From contig NZ_CP129111.1 of NCBI RefSeq assembly GCF_030407165.1, positions 1,860,001 through 1,924,000 of the forward strand: a DNA stretch of 64,000 nt, read 5' to 3'. The notes below the pieces were generated by a model, which was not told the origin of the DNA, did no database searches, and saw nothing but the letters and a program-made list of their open reading frames with translations. Below, one piece after another: positions 8,005-17,065 of the stretch. Each line of letters starts with the position of its first letter. Position 1 is the stretch's first letter. Made by a program: the position numbers and the translations under genes. Source of the stretch: Fontisubflavum oceani. Its GTDB lineage: Bacteria > Pseudomonadota > Alphaproteobacteria > Rhodobacterales > Rhodobacteraceae.

Positions 8005-8568
8005 TTAAAAATGGAACGCCAAACCAATCGCAATGGTGTCAGTCGTGACATCGATATCCGTCCCAGGCCCCGTCAGATCGAGAGTGCCGCGCAGATATTC
8101 CACACGGGCCGAGACGGTTTCCGAAAGCATCGCTTCGGCGCCCAGGCCGAAAACCGGGCCCTCGATGTCCAAGGTGGCCGCGGAGCCACTGGCAGTTGCA
8201 TCGGCGCTTAGATAGCCGAGGCTGCCGTATAGCAGCAGATCGTCCAATGCATATCCGACGCGGCCGCGTGCGGTGATCGCGTTCTCGATTGAGAAGGTGC
8301 CTGCCGGAATGCCGTGATCGGTGGTGCTGGCAAATCCAAGCTCGCCACCGATGACCCAGTTGCCGCCGAGCGCATGGTTGTAGCCGCCGAAGATGCCAAA
8401 GCCGGGGCCGCTTGCAGGATCGACGGGCGTATCGGAATTTGGATCGACCGTGCTGAACTGTAGGCCGCCATAAAATCCTTGCCAGGTGTCGGCAGTGTCT
8501 TGAGCAAGCGCTTGCCCGGTGAAACCGGTGATCAAGCTTGCCGCCGCAATAAATGTCTTAAATGTCAT
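8005..8568 (-). CDS. Outer-membrane beta-barrel protein (porin-like), paralogue 1
   Basis: A 187-residue exported protein with signal peptide MTFKTFIAAASLITGFTGQALA, then WQGFYGGLQFSTVDPNSD. Alternating beta-hairpins include GGYNHALGGNWVIGGELGF and ARGRVGYALDDLLLYGSLGYL, and it ends in IAIGLAFHF with the terminal Phe required for BAM-mediated insertion. This is the eight-stranded OmpW/OmpX/opacity-type small barrel. It is the first of three tandem paralogues (8005-10117), each with its own terminator. AAGG precedes the ATG. Precise function unknown; such barrels are surface proteins and some act as small porins. Confidence 0.82.
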   Translation of the reverse strand: MTFKTFIAAASLITGFTGQALAQDTADTWQGFYGGLQFSTVDPNSDTPVDPASGPGFGIFGGYNHALGGNWVIGGELGFASTTDHGIPAGTFSIENAITARGRVGYALDDLLLYGSLGYLSADATASGSAATLDIEGPVFGLGAEAMLSETVSARVEYLRGTLDLTGPGTDIDVTTDTIAIGLAFHF

Positions 8569-8628
8569 TGCCTTAATCCTTGGTGGATTGAAGGTGCACG
8601 GGGCGTGATTTGCGCGCCCTATGCAAAG

Positions 8629-8653
8629 AAGGGGTGCCGTTCGGGCACCCCTT
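8629..8653 (-). terminator. Rho-independent terminator of the second beta-barrel gene
   Basis: Stem AAGGGGTGCC/GGCACCCCTT (10 bp) with loop GTTCG, about 17 nt downstream of the barrel gene stop at 8670; minus-strand tail CTTTGC. Confidence 0.78.
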
Positions 8654-8669
8654 TTGCTGATCGGTCGCT

Positions 8670-9247
8670 TCAGAAGTGATAGGCTAGGCCCATGGTCACG
8701 GCGTCGGCGTTGACTTCGAGGCCAGGGGGAGCGGGCCGCCCGACAGGTCCATATTGGCGCGGTTATATTCGATCCGCGCCGAGAGGTTTTCCGTCAGCAT
8801 CGCTTCCACACCCAGGCCAAAGATCGTGCCGCTCGCATCCAAGGTGAACGGCACGCCGGTGATCGAGGCGTCCGTGGTTGCATAGCCGACGGAGCCATAA
8901 AAGAGCGCGCTGCCGACCGCATAACCGCCGCGTGCCCGCACAGTCATCAGGTTGTCGAGTGAGAGATCCGTACCAGGAACAACTGTATGGCTGGAGCTGC
9001 CATTGAAGCTCAACTCACCGCCGACCACGAAATTGTCGGCAAGCGCGTGGTTGTACCCGCCAAAGGCGCCAATGCTTTCGCCGCTTCCGAAGCCGATTGG
9101 GGCACCTTCGAGATCAGGGCTGATCGAGTTCACTTGCGCACCGGCATAGAAGCCTTGCCATTGCAGCGCGTCTTGCGCCGAAGCGGCCCCCGTCAAGGCG
9201 AGGGACATCGCAGCGGTGGCAACGAGGGTTTTCAAAGATTTGGTCAT
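8670..9247 (-). CDS. Outer-membrane beta-barrel protein, paralogue 2 (frameshift near the C-terminus)
   Basis: This is a barrel protein of about 192 residues with signal peptide MTKSLKTLVATAAMSLALTGAASA. The start at 9247 is supported by GGAGAG 8 nt upstream. As written, the frame ends early in LPLASKSTPTP. Adding one base in the G5 run at 8725-8729 restores a C-terminus ending LEVNADAVTMGLAYHF, matching the terminal-Phe beta strand of its neighbours. The span is 3n+2 nt. Central hairpins (GGYNHALADNFVVGGELSF, YAVGSALFYGSVGYA) align closely with both neighbours. The upstream region contains a degenerate pyrG 3' end, showing that this gene and the next arose by duplication of a pyrG-tail plus barrel unit. 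Confidence 0.82.
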
Positions 9248-9328
9248 AACAATTCTCTCCATTTCCAAGCCCGGCAGAATTGCTAGGTCTCAGATGTCGG
9301 TCGGACGACCAGGAGAGGGGGTTCAAAG

Positions 9329-9353
9329 CCTCCGAAAGATCATCGTCCGGAGG
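9329..9353 (-). terminator. Hairpin in the leader of barrel paralogue 2, counterpart of the pyrG-distal hairpin
   Basis: Stem CCTCCG/CGGAGG with a 13-nt loop, between the pyrG remnant stop (9375) and the barrel start (9247). A hairpin occupies the same relative place after intact pyrG (10203-10223) but with different bases, suggesting that structure rather than sequence was kept. No U tract; termination is uncertain. Confidence 0.4.
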
Positions 9354-9374
9354 GTCAAATGCGTGACATTTTGG

Positions 9375-9458
9375 TCACATTCGCCGTGTGTCGTCTTTTG
9401 CCGTGAGGACGAAATCACGGACGAGGGGGTGTGGCGCGAAGGGTTTGGCCGGGTCTGG
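9375..9458 (-). pseudogene. Remnant of the pyrG 3' end (C-terminal ~26 codons of CTP synthase)
   Basis: Read on the minus strand, this segment encodes AKPFAPHPLVRDFVLTAKDD followed by TRRM and a stop. The intact pyrG ends SKPFEPHPLFRDFVRAAKDN followed by SRLV and a stop. The stops align exactly, without gaps, and about two thirds of residues are identical. An in-frame stop lies just upstream (9459-9461), so this is not expressed as CTP synthase. Distances from the stop to the following barrel start are 127 and 124 nt in the two copies, and the leaders are also recognisably similar (for example AGGTCTC and CGGTCGG blocks). It is the scar of a tandem duplication. Confidence 0.85.
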
Positions 9459-9511
9459 TCATAGGGCGGATCGCCAGCGTTTTGGGTTGAAACATGTCAG
9501 GTCCAAAAGCA

Positions 9512-9539
9512 GGCGGGGCGCCCAATTGGACGCCCCGCC
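9512..9539 (-). terminator. Rho-independent terminator of the third beta-barrel gene
   Basis: Stem GGCGGGGCG/CGCCCCGCC (9 bp), whose loop contains the palindrome CCAATTGG. The minus-strand tail is TGCTTTTGG. Located 20 nt after the barrel gene stop at 9560. Confidence 0.72.
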
Positions 9540-9559
9540 GTTTGGGATGATCCCCGGCC

Positions 9560-10117
9560 TTAGAAATGCATGGCCAGGCCCAGGGACAGCGTGTTGCCCT
9601 GGATCGAGACAGGCGAGCCTTCAAGATCCATGTCCGAGCGGGTGAACTCGATCCGGGCCGAGACGCGATCCGTGATCATGGTTTCTGCGCCCAAGCCGAA
9701 GGTCATGCCGTCGCCGGAGATGTCCGGGCCGCCGCCGTTGAAATCGGCGGTCATGTAGCCCAGGCTGCCGTAAAGCAGCGTATTGCCAACGTTGTAGCCC
9801 GCGCGGCCGCGCAGGTGGACGGCGTTTTCGATGATCAGCTCGTTCGAGCCGGCTTCCATGCCGCTTTGGCGACCAAAGCTCAACTCCCCGCCGACGACCC
9901 AGTTTTGGTCGATCGCGTGGTTGTAGCCCACAAAGGCCGTGCCGCCGTGGCCGGTGCCAACCTGGGTGGGCGTGCCGTCCAGTTCGGGGCTGGCGATGTC
10001 GAATTGCAGACCGCCATAGAAGCCATTCCATTGCGTGGCGTCTTGGGCGGCGGCGGCGCCCGCCAGGCCGACAGCCAGGGTTGCGGCGGCGAGGGTGGTT
10101 TTCAGGATCGTGTTCAT
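9560..10117 (-). CDS. Outer-membrane beta-barrel protein, paralogue 3
   Basis: A 185-residue exported small barrel with signal peptide MNTILKTTLAAATLAVGLAG followed by AAAAQ, then WNGFYGGLQFDIASPELDG. Hairpins such as NHAIDQNWVVGGELSFG and YNVGNTLLYGSLGYM precede a last strand NTLSLGLAMHF with terminal Phe. The frame is open far upstream, but the start at 10117 follows GGAGAAG by a proper distance and begins the signal peptide. It lies 124 nt after the pyrG stop. Together with the two downstream paralogues it forms a tandem family; sequence drift is greatest in the loops, as expected for surface-exposed regions. Confidence 0.83.
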   Translation of the reverse strand: MNTILKTTLAAATLAVGLAGAAAAQDATQWNGFYGGLQFDIASPELDGTPTQVGTGHGGTAFVGYNHAIDQNWVVGGELSFGRQSGMEAGSNELIIENAVHLRGRAGYNVGNTLLYGSLGYMTADFNGGGPDISGDGMTFGLGAETMITDRVSARIEFTRSDMDLEGSPVSIQGNTLSLGLAMHF

Positions 10118-10202
10118 CTGTGTCTTCTCCAGTTCTGGCCCGGCCCAATGCCAGGTCTCGGGCATCGGTCGGCTGTGTGGAGAAGACGGTTCAATCAGAG
10201 CC

Positions 10203-10223
10203 GCGGCGCCGGAGAGGCGCCGC
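10203..10223 (-). terminator. GC-rich stem-loop downstream of pyrG
   Basis: Perfect stem GCGGCGCC/GGCGCCGC (8 bp) with loop GGAGA, starting 18 nt after the pyrG stop. There is no T run on the minus strand, so it may be a weak terminator or a 3'-end stabilising hairpin. Confidence 0.5.
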
Positions 10224-10241
10224 AAATCCGTGGCATTTCTG

Positions 10242-11884
10242 TCACACCAGGCGTGAGTTGTCTTTCGCCGCGCGGACGAAATCACGGAATAGGGGGTGAG
10301 GTTCGAAGGGTTTTGATTTTAGCTCGGGATGGAACTGAACCCCAATGAACCAAGGGTGATCTTTCACTTCGACGATTTCGGGCAAGCGGCCATCAGGCGA
10401 CATGCCTGAGAAGATCAGCCCCTGCGCTTCAAGCTGTTCGCGATATTTGATGTCGACCTCATAGCGATGCCGGTGGCGTTCCTCGATCGTCGTGCCGCCA
10501 TAGGCTTCCGCGACTTTCGAGCCGTCTTTCAGCACCGCGTCATAGGCGCCGAGCCGCATGGTGCCGCCTTTGTCATCGGTGACTTTGCGCTCGACCTTGT
10601 GGTTGCCCTGAACCCATTCTTTCAGGTGATAGACCACGGGCGTGAAGCGTTTCTTGCCCGCCTCATGATCGAACTCCTCCGAACCCGCGTCGTCCAGATC
10701 GGCCAGGTTCCGGGCCGCTTCGATCACCGCCATCTGCATGCCCAGGCAGATGCCCAGATAGGGCACGCCACGGGTCCGCGCGAACTCGGCAGCTTTGATT
10801 TTGCCTTCCGTCCCGCGCTCGCCAAACCCGCCGGGGACAAGAATGGCGTGGAAACCTTCGAGATAGGGGGCGGCGTCTTCACGCTCGAAAATCTCGGCAT
10901 CAATCCATTCGGCTTTCACCTTCACCCGATTGGCCATGCCGCCATGGGTGAGCGCCTCTGCGATGGATTTGTAAGCATCTTCAAGCTGGATGTATTTGCC
11001 GACAATCGCCACGCGGACTTCGCCCTCGGGGTTGTGCACCCGGTCGGCGACATCTTCCCAGATGCTGAGATTTGGTTTCGGCGCGGGCGCGATGCCGAAC
11101 GCGTCCAGGACGGCCTGATCCATCCCCTCGCGATGATAGGCCAGCGGCGCTTCGTAAATCGAATTGAGATCCTGCGCGGCGATCACGCTGTCAGGCCGCA
11201 CATTGCAGAACAGCGCCAGCTTCTCGCGCTCTTTCTCTGGGATCGGCCCTTCGGAGCGGCAGACGAGAATATCAGGCGCCAGACCGATGGAGCGCATCTC
11301 TTTCACGCTGTGCTGCGTCGGCTTGGTTTTCAACTCACCCGAGGCTTTGATGTAGGGCAGAAGTGTCAGATGCATGAAAATGCACTGTCCGCGCGGCTTG
11401 TCTTGGCCGAATTGCCGGATCGCTTCGAAAAACGGCAGACCTTCGATATCGCCGACCGTGCCGCCGATTTCGCGAGCATGAAATCGACCTCATCCTCGCC
11501 AATCGAGATGAAATCTTTGATCTCGTTGGTCACATGGGGAATCACCTGGATGGTTTTGCCCAGATAATCACCGCGGCGTTCCTTCTCGAGCACGTTGGAA
11601 TAGATCCGGCCCGAGCTGACAGAATCGGTGTTGCGCGCGGCTACGCCGGTGAACCGCTCGTAATGGCCGAGGTCCAGATCGGTCTCGGCCCCGTCATCGG
11701 TGACGAAGACCTCACCATGTTCAAACGGGCTCATCGTGCCGGGATCGACATTGAGATAGGGGTCGAGCTTGCGCAACCGCACGGTATAGCCGCGCGCCTG
11801 CAACAGCGCGCCCAAAGCCGCCGAGGCCAAGCCTTTGCCAAGCGAGGACACAACACCGCCGGTGATGAAAATAAATCGTGCCAT
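10242..11884 (-). CDS. pyrG: CTP synthase (frameshift in the assembly)
   Basis: CTP synthase makes CTP from UTP, ATP and glutamine. The N-terminal synthetase domain begins MARFIFITGGVVSSLGKGLA (P-loop) and includes NVDPGTMSPFEHGEVFV. The C-terminal glutamine amidotransferase domain has nucleophile GICLGMQ and GVQFHPEL. As written the frame breaks after DEVDFML and resumes one frame over with EIGGTVGDIEGLPFFEAIRQ, a highly conserved block. One base is missing near 11471-11476. The span is 3n+2 nt and would encode 547 residues, the usual length. Because pyrG is normally essential, the break is probably a sequence error. A degraded second copy of its last 26 codons lies at 9375-9458. Confidence 0.95.
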
Positions 11885-12038
11885 TTGCCGCCAAAACTCC
11901 CCGTGAGGAACCTACCAACCGCCTAAATTGGGGTGGTTCCGAATCCGATTATCACGGGATTTAAGAGTAACAGGATTCGGGCGCCAAGAGCAAGGCGCAC
12001 GCTAGATGATGTTGGATAACGGGCTGAACGCCCCAGAT

Positions 12039-12425
12039 TTACTCGTCTGCACGAGGTGGCAAGGCAGGTGCATCCCCTGTGCTGGGCGGCAGAAGAGCCT
12101 CACCCGCCGGCAAGTTCGAGGTCGAGGCCGGTGGCAGCAGGCCGCCATCATCACCTTCACCCGCTTCAATGCCCAACCGGTCCAGAACTGAGTCAGACGC
12201 CGAATTCTGCGCTGCGATGATCGTAAGTGTGATCGAGGTGGCCAAAAACGCGATGGCAAAGGCCCAGGTCAGTTTCCCAAGCGCGGTTGCCGCCTGGCGC
12301 CCGGTCATCACACCGCCGCCGCCGCCGCCGATCCCCAAGCCGCCGCCTTCCGAGCGTTGCAGCAGCACCACCCCTATCAAGCAAATCGCGAGGATCAGGT
12401 GGATGACGAGGATAATGTTTTCCAT
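12039..12425 (-). CDS. secG: Preprotein translocase subunit SecG
   Basis: A 128-residue inner-membrane protein. Two hydrophobic segments (about residues 3-22 and 52-72) flank the SecG signature VVLLQRSEGGGLGIGGGGGG, which is followed by MTGRQAATALGKLTW. SecG assists SecYE in protein translocation. The C-terminal 50 residues are a Pro/Ala/Asp-rich hydrophilic tail typical of alphaproteobacterial SecG. The next gene on this strand is pyrG, about 155 bp downstream, an arrangement common in Rhodobacterales. No strong Shine-Dalgarno sequence precedes the ATG. Confidence 0.92.
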   Translation of the reverse strand: MENIILVIHLILAICLIGVVLLQRSEGGGLGIGGGGGGVMTGRQAATALGKLTWAFAIAFLATSITLTIIAAQNSASDSVLDRLGIEAGEGDDGGLLPPASTSNLPAGEALLPPSTGDAPALPPRADE

Positions 12426-12668
12426 GGGCGGGGTTCTGCCTGATTTTTGATCGATGCTTACTTATGAGATGCGACAGGCCGCCGCAAGGGCGGATCACAC
12501 AACCTTAAGCTGAAAAGCCCCTGTTTGCGCAATCATTTTTTGGCGAGACTATTTCATTATCAAGATCATGCGCAGGCAGTGGCAACAAACCGGTTTCGCC
12601 CCCCGGCCAGCATCGCTATACGGGCACGGGTTTTCGCGAAACGCTTTACCGAAAAGGGGTCTGGGCAC

Positions 12669-13961
12669 ATGGCCAATGTGGTGGTTGTCGGCGCGCAATG
12701 GGGTGACGAGGGCAAAGGCAAGATTGTTGACTGGCTGAGCGAGCGGGCGGATGTAATCGCGCGCTTCCAAGGTGGTCACAACGCCGGTCATACATTGGTG
12801 ATCGAGGGCGAGGTTTATAAGCTGCACGCGTTACCCTCCGGCGTGGTGCGGGGCGGCAAGCTGTCGGTCATCGGCAATGGTGTCGTGTTGGATCCTTGGC
12901 ATTTGATCAAGGAGATCGAGACCATCCGCGCCCAAGGCGTTGATATCACGCCCGAAACCTTGATGATCGCGGAAAACACGCCCCTGATCCTGCCGATCCA
13001 TGGCGAGCTGGATCGCGCCCGCGAGAACCAGAACTCCGTCGCCAAAATCGGCACGACGGGACGGGGCATTGGCCCGGCCTATGAGGACAAAGTTGGCCGT
13101 CGTTCCGTCCGGGTTGCCGATTTGGCCGATGAGGCGACATTGGAATTGCGGGTCGATCGCGCGCTGGTGCATCACGACGCCTTGCGCCGGGGTCTTGGTC
13201 TCGAACCCGTGGATCGCGACGCCTTGTTGGCGGCACTCCGGGAAGTTGCGCGGCAGATTCTGCCCTATGCCGCCCCGGTGTGGAAAGTGCTGAACGAGGC
13301 GCGGCGGGCCGGCAAACGGATTCTCTTTGAAGGCGCGCAAGGCGCTCTGCTCGATATTGATTTCGGCACGTATCCGTTTGTCACCTCGTCCAATGTGATT
13401 GCGGGGCAGGCCGCAACCGGCGTCGGCATGGGTCCCGGCTCAATCGATTTCGTGCTCGGGATTGTCAAAGCCTACACGACCCGCGTCGGCGAAGGCCCGT
13501 TTCCGACCGAATTAGATGATGCCGATGGCCAACGTCTGGGTGAGCGCGGCCATGAGTTTGGCACGACGACGGGGCGCAAACGCCGCTGCGGCTGGTTCGA
13601 CGCGGTGCTTGTGCGCCAGACCTGCGCGACATCGGGGGTCAATGGGATCTCGCTGACCAAGTTGGATGTGCTTGACGGGTTTGACGAGTTGAAGATTTGC
13701 ACCGGCTATGAACTGGACGGTGAGCGCCTCGACTACCTGCCCACCGCTGCCGAACAGCAGGCCCGTGTCACACCGATCTATGAAACGATGAAGGGGTGGT
13801 CGGACTCCACCGCCGGGGCGCGGTCCTGGGCCGATCTGCCGGGAGAGGCGGTGAAATATGTCCGCCGGATCGAAGAGTTGATCCAATGCCCGGTGGCGCT
13901 ACTCTCCACCTCGCCGGAACGTGACGACACGATCCTGGTGACGGACCCGTTTGCCGACTAA
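12669..13961 (+). CDS. purA: Adenylosuccinate synthetase
   Basis: Converts IMP and aspartate to adenylosuccinate with GTP, the first step from IMP to AMP. The 430-residue protein begins MANVVVVGAQWGDEGKGKIV, where GDEGKGK is the GTP-binding loop. It contains QGGHNAGHT, GTTGRGIGPAYEDK, LFEGAQGALLDIDFGTYPFV and GTTTGRKRRCGWFD. The frame is open upstream, but AAAGGGG about 10 nt before the ATG at 12669 and the family N-terminus fix the start. It is followed 11 bp later by the DUF2842 gene, probably cotranscribed. Confidence 0.96.
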   Translation: MANVVVVGAQWGDEGKGKIVDWLSERADVIARFQGGHNAGHTLVIEGEVYKLHALPSGVVRGGKLSVIGNGVVLDPWHLIKEIETIRAQGVDITPETLMIAENTPLILPIHGELDRARENQNSVAKIGTTGRGIGPAYEDKVGRRSVRVADLADEATLELRVDRALVHHDALRRGLGLEPVDRDALLAALREVARQILPYAAPVWKVLNEARRAGKRILFEGAQGALLDIDFGTYPFVTSSNVIAGQAATGVGMGPGSIDFVLGIVKAYTTRVGEGPFPTELDDADGQRLGERGHEFGTTTGRKRRCGWFDAVLVRQTCATSGVNGISLTKLDVLDGFDELKICTGYELDGERLDYLPTAAEQQARVTPIYETMKGWSDSTAGARSWADLPGEAVKYVRRIEELIQCPVALLSTSPERDDTILVTDPFAD

Positions 13962-13972
13962 GGGGGCCTGAA

Positions 13973-14206
13973 ATGGCGCTGAGCTACAAAACCCGGCGGC
14001 GGCTGTCGCTTCTGATCTTGCTGGTCGGCCTGCCGGTCTATATCGGACTGGCGTGGTTCCTGGTCAGCCTTTTTGAGCGGCCATCGATCTTTCTGGAGTT
14101 GGCGATCTACGTGGTTTTGGGGATCCTTTGGGCCCTGCCGTTCAAGGCCGTGTTTAAAGGCGTGGGCCAGGCCGATCCGGATGCCTCTTCGGACGAGGAT
14201 CGCTGA
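13973..14206 (+). CDS. DUF2842 small membrane protein
   Basis: A 77-residue protein with two transmembrane helices (about residues 11-32 and 40-60), a basic N-terminus (MALSYKTRRR) and an acidic C-terminal tail. The pattern matches the DUF2842 family of alphaproteobacteria, function unknown. It starts 11 bp after purA, preceded by a GGGGG run, and ends before a bidirectional terminator. Confidence 0.8.
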   Translation: MALSYKTRRRLSLLILLVGLPVYIGLAWFLVSLFERPSIFLELAIYVVLGILWALPFKAVFKGVGQADPDASSDEDR

Positions 14207-14225
14207 GCAACTGTCTCAAAACGAA

Positions 14226-14259
14226 AAAGGCCGCGCTCCAGGTTGGAAGCACGGCCTTT
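14226..14259. terminator. Bidirectional rho-independent terminator
   Basis: Outer stem AAAGGCCG/CGGCCTTT closes an inner stem built from GCTCCA and TGGAAGC. It lies between two convergent genes (DUF2842 and the acidic protein), with A and T runs at the two edges, so it can serve both strands. Confidence 0.75.
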
Positions 14260-14277
14260 GACGTTGAGGGAGCGGGC

Positions 14278-16914
14278 TTAACCGCGGTAGTAGCGCGACC
14301 GGCGGGTCAGTTTAAACTCGCCGCGCGCAATCTTCTCAATAATCCCTTCACGGAGCAGGATGCCAAAAGCTCTCAACCCGTCTTCACGGTCGAGATTGCC
14401 GCCATTGGCCGCTTCCAGATGGCGTAGAATATGCGGACGGCTAAACACCGCGCGATCCTCTTCATGCATGGCGTAGGCGGCGGCCAGTTCCATCTGGTCT
14501 TCCATTGTCTCATGGTCTTTCTGCGCCAAATAAGCGCCAAACCCGGTGGACGTATCGATGCTGCCTTGTGCAGCGTCCGCTGCAGGCGTGTCGATCTCAT
14601 CCACGGCGGGTTCCGCGACCGCTTCGAGTTCAATCTCAGAACCAGCATTCAACTCAAGCGCTTCCGGCTCGGCATCGACTGTCGGTAAGTCGGTGGCGAC
14701 CGGTTCTGGCGTTTCGATCTCCGGCATCGGTTCGAACGCGGCGGATGCATCGGCCAATGCGCTCAGTTCTTCGGTCAAATCAGCGGTCCGTTCGGTCGCG
14801 GTTTCAATCGCCCGGTCAGCGTCATCCGACTGGGCGGCATCATCGCGGCGCGATCCGGCTACACCCATCATTTGACCCGCCCGCGCGGCCAAATCGGCCA
14901 GGCCGCGCGCGACCTTGCGCGGGGCAGGGGGTGTTTCGGCTTCAATCTGATCCGCCGACCGAAAGGCTTCGGTCACAACATCGGCGCTTTCGGGCAAATC
15001 GGCACGCTCTATCGAAGGCGCATCTTGCGCGAATTCGGCGGTCGGCTCCGATACCGGGCGTTCGGTCGCGTCCAGTGGGCGTGGCGCGGCCATCTCCGTC
15101 TCAGCTTGTTCTGCCAGTGCCAAGCCACTTGACCGCACGCGGCGTGGCCGCACAGGCGCGATCGGTGCCTCATCGTTTTGAGCCGGCGTTTCGCCATCAA
15201 CCCGCTGTTCGGAAACCAACACCAGAGGGGTTGGACGGGTTTCGGTGCGGTTCCTGCGGCTGACATCCACCCGCACACGACGGGGGCGCATAACGCGGGC
15301 CAGATCGTCGCGATAATCGGCCGTATCGTCGCCATCGCCATCGGCGGGGTTGCCGCCCAGTTCGTCCTCGGCGCTGCGCGCGGCAACGGCTGCCTTCAGG
15401 TGTTCGATATTGGCGCGACGGCGGCTGGTCTCGTTGGTTTCGAGACGGCTGTTTGTGGCTTCGAACAAGCGATCGATATCCGCCTCGGCGGCGTCTGCGT
15501 TGTTCGGATTGAGCAATTGATGGCTGCGAGTATCCCGTGTCGTTTGTTGCGCCTCACGCTCGGTTGCGATGGCGGCCAACTCCGCTTGCAGTTCGGCTTC
15601 CGCCTCCGCGCTCAGTTGGGCCTCTGCATCGCCAGCCGACATATCGTCATCGGCGCCATGCAAAACCATCACATCGGCGGTTGCCGGTTCGGATTCCGCT
15701 TCGCTTTCCATCTCTGAAATTGCAGCGTCTTCGATGTCAGCCTCAGCCGAGGCTTCGGCTGCTGCTTCGGCATTCGCATCGGTGTCCAACTCCGCGATTT
15801 CGGCCATTGCCGCCGCGATTGTGTCCTCGGCCGAGGCCTCTTCCACTGTCTCGACGACCGACGGCCCGTCGTCGAGCGAAGGGGCCTCTTCGAGGTGGTC
15901 TTCAGTGGCGTCCGGGTCGGGTTCGGCCAGGGTCTGCGAAAAATCTGATGCTGAATCTTCTTCGGTCTCGGCCTCGACTAGATCCGCAAGTCCCGCGTCT
16001 TCCAGAGGCATCTCGGCGTCTGCGTCCATTTCTGGTTCTGCCGATGCATGTTGGTCTTCGGTGAAGGCCTCGGGCGCGTTAGCTTCGTCCTCGGCTTCTT
16101 CTTCGGCGACAACCTGACGAATGCGCGCCAGTTTCGCAGCAACGCTATCGGGGTCGAGCGCCGGCTCAGCGGCGAAGAAGTTGTCATCTTCGAGCGTGCT
16201 ATGATTGTCGGCGTCAGTCTCTGCAAAGAAGGCAGCGATATCTGCACCGTCTTCGGGCTCTTCCGACAGCGTCTCGATAAGCGCTTCTTCGAAGTCTGTG
16301 TCTTCGGTCTCCGGCTCAGCCGAGACAGCCGCGATCAAGCTCTCGTCGTCCTCTTCAGTTGGGTCGGCGGGAGCGTTTTCGGTAGGGACGTCCTCAACCG
16401 CCTCGGCAACGGCAATGTCCTCAACGCCCTCGGCCTCGGCAGTCGGCATTTCCTGAACGCTAACATCCTCAGCAATAGCGGCTTCGGCCTGCTCAACGTC
16501 AGTTTCGGCTATGGCCTCTTCGGCGACGGCTTCAACTTCACCGTCTTCCGTAACAGCCTCGACCTCTTCAACCGCTGTCTCGGGTCCTGTGGCCTCCGGC
16601 GCGTCGTCTTCCTGCGCGGGCTCTTCCAAGTCAATAGAGCCGACTTCGGCGGCGTCTTCGATTTGCGGACGCATGATCATGCCGGCATCGGACACCCGCG
16701 CTTCGACGCGACGCTGGATCGCATCTTCGGTGATCCGTTGCAGCATCTCGGCATCTGGGGTGGGGGGCTCGGCGCCAAAATACCGATCCTCTGCCGCCAA
16801 ATCACGGAAATACTCTGCAATACCTTTCATGGCCGAGAACGGATCTTCGAAGCCTTCGAGGGTGCAGGAGAATGTGCCGTAAGAAACGGTAAGAATCTTA
16901 TTTGGATCAGCCAT
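14278..16914 (-). CDS. Large acidic, low-complexity protein of unknown function
   Basis: An 878-residue protein I do not recognise as a named family. Residues 1-75 look folded (SYGTFSCTLEGFEDPFSAMK, then GIAEYFRDLAAEDRYFG). Residues about 85-460 are an Ala/Glu/Asp/Val-rich, probably disordered region made of short imperfect EAxAED-type repeats. A block near 475-535 (DIDRLFEATNSRLETNETSR, then RRANIEHLKAAVAARS) is predicted helical. A basic segment follows (MRPRRVRVDVSRRNRTETRP), then more acidic linker, and a compact C-terminus (about 790-878) holds helices and a winged-helix-like tail ending KLTRRSRYYRG. There is no signal peptide or membrane segment. The layout of folded ends joined by a long acidic spacer suggests a scaffold or nucleic-acid-associated protein; this is speculation. 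It is transcribed divergently from thiamine diphosphokinase. Confidence 0.75.
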   Translation of the reverse strand: MADPNKILTVSYGTFSCTLEGFEDPFSAMKGIAEYFRDLAAEDRYFGAEPPTPDAEMLQRITEDAIQRRVEARVSDAGMIMRPQIEDAAEVGSIDLEEPAQEDDAPEATGPETAVEEVEAVTEDGEVEAVAEEAIAETDVEQAEAAIAEDVSVQEMPTAEAEGVEDIAVAEAVEDVPTENAPADPTEEDDESLIAAVSAEPETEDTDFEEALIETLSEEPEDGADIAAFFAETDADNHSTLEDDNFFAAEPALDPDSVAAKLARIRQVVAEEEAEDEANAPEAFTEDQHASAEPEMDADAEMPLEDAGLADLVEAETEEDSASDFSQTLAEPDPDATEDHLEEAPSLDDGPSVVETVEEASAEDTIAAAMAEIAELDTDANAEAAAEASAEADIEDAAISEMESEAESEPATADVMVLHGADDDMSAGDAEAQLSAEAEAELQAELAAIATEREAQQTTRDTRSHQLLNPNNADAAEADIDRLFEATNSRLETNETSRRRANIEHLKAAVAARSAEDELGGNPADGDGDDTADYRDDLARVMRPRRVRVDVSRRNRTETRPTPLVLVSEQRVDGETPAQNDEAPIAPVRPRRVRSSGLALAEQAETEMAAPRPLDATERPVSEPTAEFAQDAPSIERADLPESADVVTEAFRSADQIEAETPPAPRKVARGLADLAARAGQMMGVAGSRRDDAAQSDDADRAIETATERTADLTEELSALADASAAFEPMPEIETPEPVATDLPTVDAEPEALELNAGSEIELEAVAEPAVDEIDTPAADAAQGSIDTSTGFGAYLAQKDHETMEDQMELAAAYAMHEEDRAVFSRPHILRHLEAANGGNLDREDGLRAFGILLREGIIEKIARGEFKLTRRSRYYRG

Positions 16915-17065
16915 GGGTCATCTTCACTCTGCTCGTCCGGCGTGCCACCGGAATTTACCATCTTGCGGAAAGGTGTAACAAACTGATTCCAACGAAACGG
17001 GACGGCAATTGGGCCATTCGGTGATCTTTAGCTTCAAAGAAGGCAACAATTTGCCAAATCTCCCC

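Noticed and set aside
16048..16986. Long plus-strand open frames opposite the acidic protein gene
   Set aside because: Ser-, Ala- and Phe-rich translations are the expected shadow of Glu/Ala/Asp-rich codons; no ribosome site and no family resemblance.
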